This document shows positions 28,395 through 38,400 of a DNA stretch of 46,926 bases, in pieces. Position 1 is the stretch's first letter, and every line of letters starts with the position of its first letter. The stretch covers positions 1 through 46,926 of the forward strand of contig JAUVLW010000005.1 in assembly GCA_030600555.1 (NCBI GenBank), given 5' to 3'. The notes under the pieces were generated by a model. The model was not told where the DNA came from, did no database searches, and worked only from the letters and a program-made list of their open reading frames with translations. The stretch comes from Candidatus Aenigmatarchaeota archaeon. GTDB lineage: Archaea; Aenigmatarchaeota; Aenigmatarchaeia; QMZS01. The translations under genes were made by a program, and so were the position numbers.

Positions 28395-30311
28395 ATGGGC
28401 AAGATACTTAATAAAAAAAATATTTTTTTCCCAGACCAAGAATTCAAAAAAAAAGCTTTGCTCAATAAAAATTCAATTTATAAAGAATCACTTAAAAATC
28501 CCACAAAATTCTGGGCAAATATTGCCAAAGACTTGCATTGGTTTAACAAACCAAAAAAAACTTTTGTTCACAAACCCCCATACTTCCAATGGTTCGCAGG
28601 AGGAAAAATTAATATCAGTTACAATTGCCTTGATAAAAATCTTGAAGAAAGAAGGAACAAAGTTGCTCTGATTTGGGAACCTGAACCTCTGGAAGAAAGA
28701 GAAAGGATACTTACTTATTATGAATTATACAGGCAGGTAAACAAATTTTCAAATGCTCTTAAACAACTCGGTGTTAAAAAAGGCGATGTTGTTGGAATTT
28801 ATATGCCTATGCTTCCTGAAACAATAATTGCAATGCTTGCCTGCGCAAGAATCGGAGCAGTCCATGCAGTTGTATTCTCCGCATTCTCGGCCAACGCATT
28901 AAAAGTCAGGCTTGAAGGCACAAAAGCAAAAATACTTATAACAGCGGATGGTTATTACAGAAGAGGGAAAATTGTAAATTTAAAAGACAACGCGGATGAA
29001 GGAATTAAAGGCACAAATGTAAAAAAGGTTGTGGTTGTAAAAAGAGCCGGCAACCAAATCAAATTTAAAAAAGGAAATGATTACTACTGGAGTGAATTAA
29101 CTGAAAACCAAAAAGATTATTGCGAAGCCGCAAAGATGAATTCCGAAGATACTTTATTCATATTATTCACCAGCGGTTCAACAGGAAAACCAAAAGGAAT
29201 AATCCACACCTGCGGAGGTTATACTGTGCAGGCATATGCAACCTCAAAGTTTATTTTTGATTTAAAAGACGATGATATATTTTGGAGCACCGCTGATTTA
29301 GGCTGGATAACAGGTCACACTTATTCCTGTTACGGTCCTTTATTAAATGGAACCACCTTTGTGCTTTATGAAGGTGTGCCAGGTTACCCTGAACCAAACC
29401 AATGGTGCAAAACAATTGAAAAATATGGTGTTACTACATTTTACACAGCCCCAACAGCAATAAGGATGTTTGAAAAAGAAATGAAAACAATAAAAGAGAA
29501 AATGAGCACTTTGCAATTAATAGCCTCAGTTGGAGAACCAATAAATGAAGAAGCATGGAAATGGTATTTTAATCAGGTTGGAAAAGGAAACTGCCCTGTT
29601 TTAGATACCTGGTGGCAGACTGAAACCGGAGGTATTTTAATAACAAGTCTTCCTGGAATAGGTCCATTTAAACCAACATTCACAGGCATGCCTTTCCCTG
29701 GAATCAGAATAGATATACTCAATAAAGAAGGAAAACCAGTAAAAGCAAATGAAAAAGGTAACCTTGTGATTCTTCCTCCTTTTAGTCCAGGAATGTTGAG
29801 AGGAGTTTACAAAAATCCAAAAAAATATCAGGATACTTATTTCGGAACCTATGGAAATAAAATATATTTCACAAGCGATGTCGCTTATAGAGATGAAAAG
29901 GGTTTGATAAGAATTGTTGGGAGAGCCGATGATGTGATTAAAGTTGCGGGTCACAGGATTTCCACAGGGGAACTTGAAAATATAATTGATTCTTATAACA
30001 AAGTAAGCGAATGCGCAGTCATAGGAATTCCTCATGAGATTAAAGGCGAGGTCCCTCTTGCTTTTGTTGTTCTAAAAACTGGAAAACCCGGTGATGGGAT
30101 GAAAAAAGAAATAGTGCAACAGGTTGAAAAAGGAATTGGGAAAATCGCAAGACCTGCGGAAATTTATTTTGTAAACGAACTTCCAAAAACCAGAAGCGGG
30201 AAAATAATGAGGAGGATTTTGAGGAAATTATTCTCCAAAGAAGATATGGGAGACTTAAGCACTCTTGCAAACCCTGAGAGCGTTGAAGAACTTAAGAAAA
30301 TCATTCAATGA
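28395..30311 (+). CDS. acs: Acetyl-CoA synthetase (AMP-forming acetate--CoA ligase)
   Basis: 638 aa; LFTSGSTGKPKGIIHT, DTWWQTETGGILI, YFTSDVAYRDEKGLIRIVGRADDVIKVAGHRISTGELE, LPKTRSGKIMRRILRK. Confidence 0.95.
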   Translation: MGKILNKKNIFFPDQEFKKKALLNKNSIYKESLKNPTKFWANIAKDLHWFNKPKKTFVHKPPYFQWFAGGKINISYNCLDKNLEERRNKVALIWEPEPLEERERILTYYELYRQVNKFSNALKQLGVKKGDVVGIYMPMLPETIIAMLACARIGAVHAVVFSAFSANALKVRLEGTKAKILITADGYYRRGKIVNLKDNADEGIKGTNVKKVVVVKRAGNQIKFKKGNDYYWSELTENQKDYCEAAKMNSEDTLFILFTSGSTGKPKGIIHTCGGYTVQAYATSKFIFDLKDDDIFWSTADLGWITGHTYSCYGPLLNGTTFVLYEGVPGYPEPNQWCKTIEKYGVTTFYTAPTAIRMFEKEMKTIKEKMSTLQLIASVGEPINEEAWKWYFNQVGKGNCPVLDTWWQTETGGILITSLPGIGPFKPTFTGMPFPGIRIDILNKEGKPVKANEKGNLVILPPFSPGMLRGVYKNPKKYQDTYFGTYGNKIYFTSDVAYRDEKGLIRIVGRADDVIKVAGHRISTGELENIIDSYNKVSECAVIGIPHEIKGEVPLAFVVLKTGKPGDGMKKEIVQQVEKGIGKIARPAEIYFVNELPKTRSGKIMRRILRKLFSKEDMGDLSTLANPESVEELKKIIQ

Positions 30312-30458
30312 TTTATAATTCTGCTAGTAATTTATTATTTATTTAGCTTATTTAATAATATATCCTTCCACTGGGAGAAAATTTTAAAAATTAAATTATA
30401 TGCTCATATAAATTTAACTAGCTAAATTTAAAACAAAAGATTACTTTGTTTCTAAAAT

Positions 30459-30863
30459 CTAATTTGTCAAAATAATCTTGTTTCCAATATCCTCAAACCT
30501 TATTATCAATATTCCTTTGGTATTATCAAAACTGGATTCCACCACATAACCGTCGTAAGTGCCTGCAAGAGTTGCGGGGTTTACCGCAGAAATATCCCCA
30601 TCTAGAGTATAACATATAAAATCTTTTGCAAATCTTTCTCCAGTTTTTGACCAGCAGATTTCTATATAAGTCTTCACCTGAGATTCTGAAAAAGAAGCGC
30701 TTGTCATATACTCAGTTTCGTGAGATTTTTCCCCATTCTCAAGATTCAACATTTCCTTTATCTGATCAGAAAATCCAAAAATAAGCCCAATCACAACTCC
30801 CGCTGCAACCAACAAAATAATCCAGCCAACTAATGTATCCAACGCCAAATCTCCTTTTTTCAT
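30459..30863 (-). CDS. Pilin-like small membrane protein
   Basis: Start taken at MKKGDLALDTLVGWIILLVAAGVVIGLIFGF, a class III-like signal/TM; overlaps the upstream gene stop (30860) by 4 nt. Confidence 0.7.
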   Translation of the reverse strand: MKKGDLALDTLVGWIILLVAAGVVIGLIFGFSDQIKEMLNLENGEKSHETEYMTSASFSESQVKTYIEICWSKTGERFAKDFICYTLDGDISAVNPATLAGTYDGYVVESSFDNTKGILIIRFEDIGNKIILTN

Positions 30864-31402
30864 CCTTTCACCATAATACAATCATTTGTATAATCATAAT
30901 ATATTAATAATACTTTTTGAGTATTTATAATCCCTCCATCCACAGACCAGATTATCTGGTCCTTTGCTCCGCACCCATAATCAGAATTCTCTATGGAACT
31001 ACAATGGTCTTCTTTCACCAGAATATTGCTCACATTTCCTTCATCAACATTGGCCACAGTTTCAGTAAGCACTAATTCATAACAGGCATAATCTTTTTCC
31101 AAACGCAAATTTTCAACTTTATCCCAACAGGAAATTATATAAGATAATAGAATTCTGGACACTATCTTATTATCGCTTTCCTCTATTCTAAAAGTCTCCA
31201 AAGGTTTTCCATAAATGCAGATATCAGGAATTGAAGGATTCTCTGAAGAAGGCATTAAATTGGCTATCCTAATATAAGAACCGCAATATAACATGGTAAG
31301 ACTCTCCTGCAGAGTTCCTGTAATAAGACCAATAAATAATAACACGCCAGTAAGAGCAATTACCATCGCAACAACAACATCAATCCCAAGTCCCTTACCC
31401 AT
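30860..31402 (-). CDS. Pilin-like membrane protein
   Basis: 180 aa; MGKGLGIDVVVAMVIALTGVLLFIGLITG N-terminal TM; overlaps neighbours on both sides. Confidence 0.65.
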   Translation of the reverse strand: MGKGLGIDVVVAMVIALTGVLLFIGLITGTLQESLTMLYCGSYIRIANLMPSSENPSIPDICIYGKPLETFRIEESDNKIVSRILLSYIISCWDKVENLRLEKDYACYELVLTETVANVDEGNVSNILVKEDHCSSIENSDYGCGAKDQIIWSVDGGIINTQKVLLIYYDYTNDCIMVKG

Positions 31403-31790
31403 AATATCTATTTTCTATAATTACCTTATCTAATGTATAACTCACTATAATATAAACAGGTCCTGTTAAATCATCCATCTCAAGGTCATTAGAAGTAATC
31501 CTAAGAGGGTCGAGACGTTGCATTAATTCGGCTTTAGTCAATGTGCCCGTAAAATTCGCAAATATTTTAAAACAAAGAACGGTGTCATGACTTCCTTCAT
31601 TTTGTTCAGCGCAATCATAAATATATTTCTTTAAATCCAAAATAATATCATCTTTATCCCCCTTAAGTTCAATCTCATTTCCATTATCTACATGAATAAA
31701 AGAAGTTGCTATAGAGATAAGCACCAGCACAGCAAAAACACTTGCAACTAAGAACATTATTGTTTGCACTGAATATTCTTCTCCTTTCAT
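31395..31790 (-). CDS. Pilin-like membrane protein
   Basis: Start taken at MKGEEYSVQTIMFLVASVFAVLVLISIATSF (31790), overlapping the T2SF gene stop (31787) as ATGA. Confidence 0.65.
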   Translation of the reverse strand: MKGEEYSVQTIMFLVASVFAVLVLISIATSFIHVDNGNEIELKGDKDDIILDLKKYIYDCAEQNEGSHDTVLCFKIFANFTGTLTKAELMQRLDPLRITSNDLEMDDLTGPVYIIVSYTLDKVIIENRYYG

Positions 31791-33865
31791 ACTGAACCCG
31801 AAATCTGCAAGACAATTGGCTGGAAGATCATAACCATAATTATCATTATTACTGAAAAGAATATAAGTGCAATTGTAAGGTTCCTTGATATTGTATAATC
31901 CCTGCAAACTTCATCAAATCCCCTATCAATCCCTACAATAAAAATGCACATTATCACAACAACTTCTATAAGATAGATTCCTATAGTCAACTCCAGAATA
32001 GTCGGAGGCATCACCTCTTCCAGTTTTATTAAATCCAGACCCTGAAACACAGTACTTCCCGACCCGCTGGAATACATTTTTTCCACCTTTGAAAGGGCAA
32101 AAGCAATACTCTGTAAAAGTTGAACAATTAAAACACCCGTGGCCGCAGAAATGCCTCCCATTAAAGGAGCGATGAATGTTGTCTGTGTTTTTAGATTGGT
32201 AACAACATCTTCAAGCAAATATTTTATCCTTGCCTCTATCTTTTCTGTTTTCTTCATGCTGCGAATAATACTTTTAATCGCTCCCGCAACAATCAGAGGT
32301 CCTTTTGTTAAAGAATCAGAAATAATACCCATTATATTTTTTATTGTTGAAGAAGGATAATCTTTCATTATCCCATATTTTTCATCAAATAAAGAACTCT
32401 TGAAAGTCATTGAAAGACGGGAAATACTGTTAAATACTCTGCTAAAAAATTCATAGACCGGTGTTTTTTTCCGGTTCATCCGGTCATATTTATTAAGAAC
32501 TTTTGGCAACGCAACTTCAATTGGGACATTTTGAGCCAGAGGATTCTGCAACTCAAACAAACCATCTATCATATTTGCCTCTGTCTTTTTTATATATTCC
32601 TCAAGTTGATAGCGATCCTTACTTGTAAAATAAGTATAAACAATTATCGCGCTTCCAATACCCCATATAATAAACATAGCGCTTAAAAGGTCCCACAAAA
32701 TATACTCTGACCCATATCTTGCCAGACAATATTCTTTCCATTGATCATCAGCAAAATCCCCTTCATAATTAGCATATATAAAATGCTGGTCAAACACAAC
32801 CTGACCTATATATAAAAGACCTGGAATGATTAAAATAGTCCCAATTAAAATCGCAGTCATCTTTATTGGCAGTTTTATGTTATATTTTCTTATCTCGATA
32901 AACTTGGCGGGTTTTATGCCTCCGGTTTTTGAAGAATGCGAAAATGCGCTTGGACGCCTTGAAACCAACCTATAAAGATACCACCATAGCAAAAAAGGCA
33001 ATATTATCGTATACCCGACTATAATATATATTGGATTCACCGAATCTGTTAAAAAAACGCTTATGATAGGGAACATTATCAAACCCATCAAAGGCAAAAT
33101 AATCCCAAAAGACATCAACATCATAGAAGGCATCTTTAAATCAACAGCATACTGTTCCATCCTTGTATAAGTATTCTTTAATGTCCTATCCAACGCCTCT
33201 TCCAGCAACTCGTGCTTTCTTTTCTCTGAAGAAGTCATTCCAACCATCTGCAGAGTAATTAAAGAAGTCACAAACTCTTCGTTCCATATCGTCCACTTCC
33301 GAGTATGCACTCCAATAGCTTCTCTGATACTAATATATTTACCCATATCCACATCCCAAATAATCTTTTTGTAATCTTCTCCTATAGGTCCATAACAATT
33401 CATTGCAGCAAACTCAACAGCTTTCTCAAAAACGGGATTCAAAGACAGATAAATAACCATATACAAAATTATATCAACCATCTCATTTCCAGCCCTTATA
33501 CGCACAACATCAGAATTAAATTTTGGATAAGAAAAAACATTGTAACCAATAAATAAAGGTATACCCATCACCACAAGCAGGTTAGTTGGAGATTCCAACA
33601 ACATAGCGAATGGAAACAGAAGCAAAAATGAAACAAGCATTGAGAAAATTAAAGCAGAAAAAACTTCATCAGAATTCACCTTGAGCCCGGACATAAAAAT
33701 TGCGTCATCCCATACTTTTCTCAAAAACTTCGGGGTTCTTAACTTTATATAAGTATGGGTAAACTTGCAAAAAGATTCGTATTTACCCAAAGTAAAAAAT
33801 TCAATTTCAACTTTTTCAAACCTTTTATAATATTCAGATTTTGGCAATGGGGTCTGGTCAACCAT
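31787..33865 (-). CDS. Archaeal type IV pilus/type II secretion (T2SF/TadC-like) platform membrane protein
   Basis: 692 aa; two halves each with soluble helical segments and TM clusters; MVDIILYMVIYLSLNPVFEKAVEFA, TSLITLQMVGMTSSEKRKHELLEEALDRTL. Confidence 0.75.
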   Translation of the reverse strand: MVDQTPLPKSEYYKRFEKVEIEFFTLGKYESFCKFTHTYIKLRTPKFLRKVWDDAIFMSGLKVNSDEVFSALIFSMLVSFLLLFPFAMLLESPTNLLVVMGIPLFIGYNVFSYPKFNSDVVRIRAGNEMVDIILYMVIYLSLNPVFEKAVEFAAMNCYGPIGEDYKKIIWDVDMGKYISIREAIGVHTRKWTIWNEEFVTSLITLQMVGMTSSEKRKHELLEEALDRTLKNTYTRMEQYAVDLKMPSMMLMSFGIILPLMGLIMFPIISVFLTDSVNPIYIIVGYTIILPFLLWWYLYRLVSRRPSAFSHSSKTGGIKPAKFIEIRKYNIKLPIKMTAILIGTILIIPGLLYIGQVVFDQHFIYANYEGDFADDQWKEYCLARYGSEYILWDLLSAMFIIWGIGSAIIVYTYFTSKDRYQLEEYIKKTEANMIDGLFELQNPLAQNVPIEVALPKVLNKYDRMNRKKTPVYEFFSRVFNSISRLSMTFKSSLFDEKYGIMKDYPSSTIKNIMGIISDSLTKGPLIVAGAIKSIIRSMKKTEKIEARIKYLLEDVVTNLKTQTTFIAPLMGGISAATGVLIVQLLQSIAFALSKVEKMYSSGSGSTVFQGLDLIKLEEVMPPTILELTIGIYLIEVVVIMCIFIVGIDRGFDEVCRDYTISRNLTIALIFFSVIMIIMVMIFQPIVLQISGSV

Positions 33866-33917
33866 AATTAACTAGTTTTTACAAAGTACCATATTATTTA
33901 TAAATAAGAGTTATATT

Positions 33918-34514
33918 ATGAAAAAGGGTCAAATGAGTTTAGAAATGGTTATTGGACTCGTAATTCTGCTGGTAGTCGCAGGTGTTATAATAAGTTTATT
34001 ACTGTACTACATAAGTCCTGACAGGATGCCAAGCGCTGCGGGAGAATTAGAAATGAGAGAATTCCTTGATAAATGCGAGGGATACTGTAAAGAAAGTTCG
34101 AGTCTCAACTACTGCACCCATTATTTTGGGCAGGACATACCTGTTACCAGAGTTGATTGGGACGGGGACGGAGAAGAAAACGAATTGATAACTATAGGCA
34201 AAAAAGTGCAATGGGATGTATGCGAAGACAGGATTTATTGTTTCCTTGTTGCGCCATGCGCAAGATTCGGCGATGTTCCAATGAAAGGTTGCGCAAATCA
34301 ACTATGCCAAGCAGGATACACAAAATATGAGAACTTTACTCTTGCCACAAGATATGTAACCCAGGAATTAGATGTAGTGCCAACAAAAGATATAGAATGC
34401 GGAGAATCTTTAGAAGAACTTCCTCTAGAGTCTAATTGGTTCACAAGATACTTCAATGCAACTATTAATAATGGCACACACCAGATACCTCTTTGTGATT
34501 ACTACAGAAATTAA
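33918..34514 (+). CDS. Class III signal peptide-containing pilin with Cys-rich ectodomain
   Basis: MKKGQMSLEMVIGLVILLVVAGVIISLLL; ectodomain CEGYCKESSSLNYC...WDVCEDRIYCF...C...C paralogous to the 39773-40741 protein. Confidence 0.8.
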   Translation: MKKGQMSLEMVIGLVILLVVAGVIISLLLYYISPDRMPSAAGELEMREFLDKCEGYCKESSSLNYCTHYFGQDIPVTRVDWDGDGEENELITIGKKVQWDVCEDRIYCFLVAPCARFGDVPMKGCANQLCQAGYTKYENFTLATRYVTQELDVVPTKDIECGESLEELPLESNWFTRYFNATINNGTHQIPLCDYYRN

Positions 34515-34544
34515 TTTTTATTTTCTATTTATTTAAACTATATT

Positions 34545-35030
34545 ATGAAAGGTATCTCTGAAGAATTCATATATCTGGTTGTAATTGTTCTTGCCATTTT
34601 CACCTTACTTGCATTTCTAACAACACAAAGCTTATTGAAAGAGACCGAAACAGAACAAACTGTTGGTCTCAGGTTCCTAAGAGAAGAAGGAAACCTCGCA
34701 ATATTTTCTTTATTCAATAACAAAGTTGACTTCGTGGAGAAACCTTATATAGAAACAGTTATAGATGCAGTTCTTTCAAAACACCAGAGAAATGATCCAA
34801 CAGAACAATATAAAGCATTCTATGGAATTGGTGTAGGCACACTAAACAACACAGAAATAATTCCTTCTTTATTTGAAAATTATATGCCTGGTAAATGGAA
34901 ACTTGAAGTAATTACCCCAAATAGAACTGTTGAATATGGGTTTCTTTCAGGAGAACCCAGATATGTCTATAAGCAATTGATACCTGTGCCTGAACAGAGG
35001 ATTGGATTGGTAATTTTGTATTTTGGATAA
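34545..35030 (+). CDS. Pilin-like/minor pilin candidate membrane protein
   Basis: 161 aa; N-terminal TM ISEEFIYLVVIVLAIFTLLAFLTTQSL; follows the pilin gene. Confidence 0.65.
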   Translation: MKGISEEFIYLVVIVLAIFTLLAFLTTQSLLKETETEQTVGLRFLREEGNLAIFSLFNNKVDFVEKPYIETVIDAVLSKHQRNDPTEQYKAFYGIGVGTLNNTEIIPSLFENYMPGKWKLEVITPNRTVEYGFLSGEPRYVYKQLIPVPEQRIGLVILYFG

Positions 35031-35126
35031 ATTTTTGAATGTAATTTATAAATTAATACCTTTATATTTAGTGACTGGTGAAATTTAAACCAAAATATCA
35101 AATATATTTATTAAAACAATATAATT

Positions 35127-35285
35127 ATGAATAAAAAAAATAAGACCTTATTAACAATATCTTTAATCACTATTTTAACAAGCATTGTGTTAATTCAATT
35201 TTTAAATTTTAACCCTTATGCTGTTTTTTTAATAACCGCTATTTTATTGGGATTAATTCTAACCAGAGCATTATCATTGCCTTAA
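35127..35285 (+). CDS. Small two-TM hypothetical protein
   Basis: Not in the supplied ORF list; 52 aa MNKKNKTLLTISLITILTSIVLIQFLNFNPYAVFLITAILLGLILTRALSLP. Confidence 0.5.
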   Translation: MNKKNKTLLTISLITILTSIVLIQFLNFNPYAVFLITAILLGLILTRALSLP

Positions 35286-35443
35286 TTTTAAACAATTCAA
35301 ATAAGTTTTATTTCTTAGATAATTTAATACCAAGATGATATCTTTATTAACCTAAGTTTTACATTTACTAATTTTTGATAAATGTTGATTACCTAAAATT
35401 ATTCAAAATATCCAGTGCATCAAAAAAATCTAACTGTAAGGTA

Positions 35444-38400
35444 TTAGCCACGCACGCAACGAACAAAGACTTCAATGCTCTTACTACCAGTACGTTGGTT
35501 ACAGGTATAGAATAACAAAGAGTTGGCGTCGTCACTATTAGACTCAATGGAAGACCAATAGTCACTAGAATAACCCTCTTTACCAAAACAGGTACCAAAA
35601 CAGGAACTGCATAGATTCTCTAAAGTGGTTAAATCCGGTAAAACCCAATCAGTAAACCCTCCATAATCAAGATTGTAGCAGTAATTATACGCCCCCTCCC
35701 AGTTATATAATAAATCTGGTGTAGATGTCCAGCACTTATCTGTGTTGCAGTCTACATAAACGGTGTCACTGCCGATAGTATGTGTTTCATAACCAGTACC
35801 TGAACAAGAACATAATGGCTGGGTTATATTAATTGTTTCTATTCTTTCATTATTATTTTCATTAGATTCTTCAATACTCTTAAAAGGATCAGCAACCACT
35901 TTGATTTGGTATTGTCCTGAAGTTGAAAATATAATATTAGGTGTCCCAACAACACCAAATACCCTATTTTTTGTTTGGTCGGGATTCAATCCACCGTTTG
36001 TACCCGCACCTACATCCTGACCTAAAATAGGTATCTCAAATCTCATCCAGACATGATTCCCTTCTGTAGTGCCAGCATATGCAGTACCTATGTTTTTGAC
36101 ATAAACAGTGACTTCTATTTTTTCGTTTATTTTTGGATTTATTGGCGTCCAAGAAATGTCTGAAATCACAAGGTCTGGTTTAGCGTCGCATGCCCCATCA
36201 ACACAGGCACCGAAACCATTTGCAAGACATCCAACAGTAGTATCGCTTCCAAGACAACTACGATCTTCTGGAGAAGCAGAAGTTGGACCACAATACCACT
36301 CACGCACCATACCAGAACTATCAGGACAACTATCAGTATAGGTTCCAGTGCTGTCTTTACAGACACCCTTTACAGCAAGCCAATCCGGAAAACCAAGATG
36401 GCTATCAGAATCTGTGCAAATAGTTTTACCCGCAAATTCAAACATTCCAGAAATTGTGCTTCCAGCAACCCAAACCGCACCATTATCACCAGGGCGACCG
36501 TTTTTCCAAAGAGCTATATTGGTTGCGCTCATTATCTTACCTTTGCATTGCGCGGGTATTGTTGGTATTCTCCAAATTTTTCCAGTTGTGCCCTTGTTTA
36601 ATGGATACATACCTGACATATCTCCGCCAGTATATTGTATATCACACAGACCATCTGTACTATTTGCATCTACCTGAATATACATCTCATTATCATAAGG
36701 ACAATCACCGGCATAAGTTACTGTAAATTCAATACCTTCACCTTCTTCACAAACAGATGAATCTCCAGGACTGCACCAAGTGGTTATTGATGCTGAAAGG
36801 ATCGTACAAACAGCAGGTTTTTTAGTTAAAATGACTGTTATGATTGTATCTTTATTAATATTAAGAGAACCAATACCACTCGTATAACCTGTTTTGTCAA
36901 CCTGATATTGATGAGTTCTGTCTTTTTTAATGCCTGAGATAATACATTTGCCTGTACTGGCGGTAGTGCATTGACCTAACCAATCTGAGGTATCCGGGTC
37001 AACCACACCCACTTCAGCACCGCTTAAAGGGTTACCTGAATTGTCACGGACATAAAATGTTGCTTTTATTATATCAGAAATAGGTTTACAAATATTTTTA
37101 TTGGTAGCACTATCATCGCAACCATCAGGGCATACATATTCATTGATTTTCGCTCTAGTTCCATCACAATATCGTTCATGCATTATCGAAGTGCCACAGT
37201 CATCATAATAAGTATAAGTCGCACCATTGTAAGTCCCAGTTACAAATCCCTCAGTATAATAATCATTTCCACCATCTGAATCTGTGCAGGTAGGGCAAGT
37301 TCCGCAATCACCTGAGCAGGTTGAACAGTCTTCGCCAATAGCTGTGTTGCATTGTTCTATTCCACAACAGTCTGTTATTGAACAATCCTGAGTGCATCCG
37401 GAAGAGCATTCTCCTGAATCACAGTTATTGTCTCCGCAAAAGGGATTGACTTGACAACCAGATAAACTTGTGCAACACTCAATACAATCAGAAGCTCCTG
37501 ATATTTTACCAGTAACGCAAATACTTGGGTCACAGCAAACCCCATTCAACTGAGCACATGTTTGTGGTGAGGCTTGGCATTGAGGGTCTGTTTTGCTGAG
37601 TACATTCAACGTATGTATTTTACTGGCTGAACAACCGCCAATAGTTGCCGTTATTTTATAAGTTCTTGTACCTGGTGCACCCCATCTATGATTCTCATCA
37701 TAATAAATTCCCGTTCCTGCCGTTTCATTATAATATGAGGTCAGATCCCAATTAGTCATCCAGGGATTGTCTAGTAAAACTTTGAATACAGAAGGATCTG
37801 TTAAAATATTATTTTTCCTGAATTCTAAAGTCATATTTAATGAATCTCCCTCGCAATAAATCTGTTTATCAAAATTCATTACTATTGAACAATCATTAGA
37901 ACCACCACAATCATTGTCATTAGGATATGTGCAACCTGAAGGACAGCATCCATCATTGCTAACACAGGTAGTTATTGGTATATAATTACATTGTCCAGCA
38001 GAGCAAAGATTTTGTGTGCATGGGTTTGCATCATCGCAATCCTGATTTACTTTGCATGGTAATGCCTGACATAAACCTAAAGTTGGACAGCATTCAGAGC
38101 AATCAGAAGCCCCGGATATTTTACCTTGAATGCATATGCTAGGATCACAACAAAAACCACCTAAATCACCGCAAGTAGCAGCAGAACATTCAGGACAAGC
38201 TATTTCATTTTGCAGATATCTTATAACATAAGCATTACAATTATTTGTATATTTCATTATATAGGATTCATAGCATTTACCTATAACAGGTTGGTTTTGA
38301 GTCCTAGTATTATCAAGCCACAACCATAATTGCTTTCCGCAATTGGTACTATCTCTGATTTCAACCAAATATTCTGTTGACGGGGTAGCTCCTTCCGAAC

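Noticed and set aside
35286-35443. DGR template repeat or retron-like RNA next to the DUF1566-like C terminus
   Set aside because: By eye I found no near-copy of the 35444-35600 sequence and no reverse transcriptase ORF in the window.
35389-35598. Alternative-frame minus ORF of 69 aa at the 3' end of the 1311-aa gene
   Set aside because: Different frame overlapping the DUF1566-like C terminus; no domain evidence.
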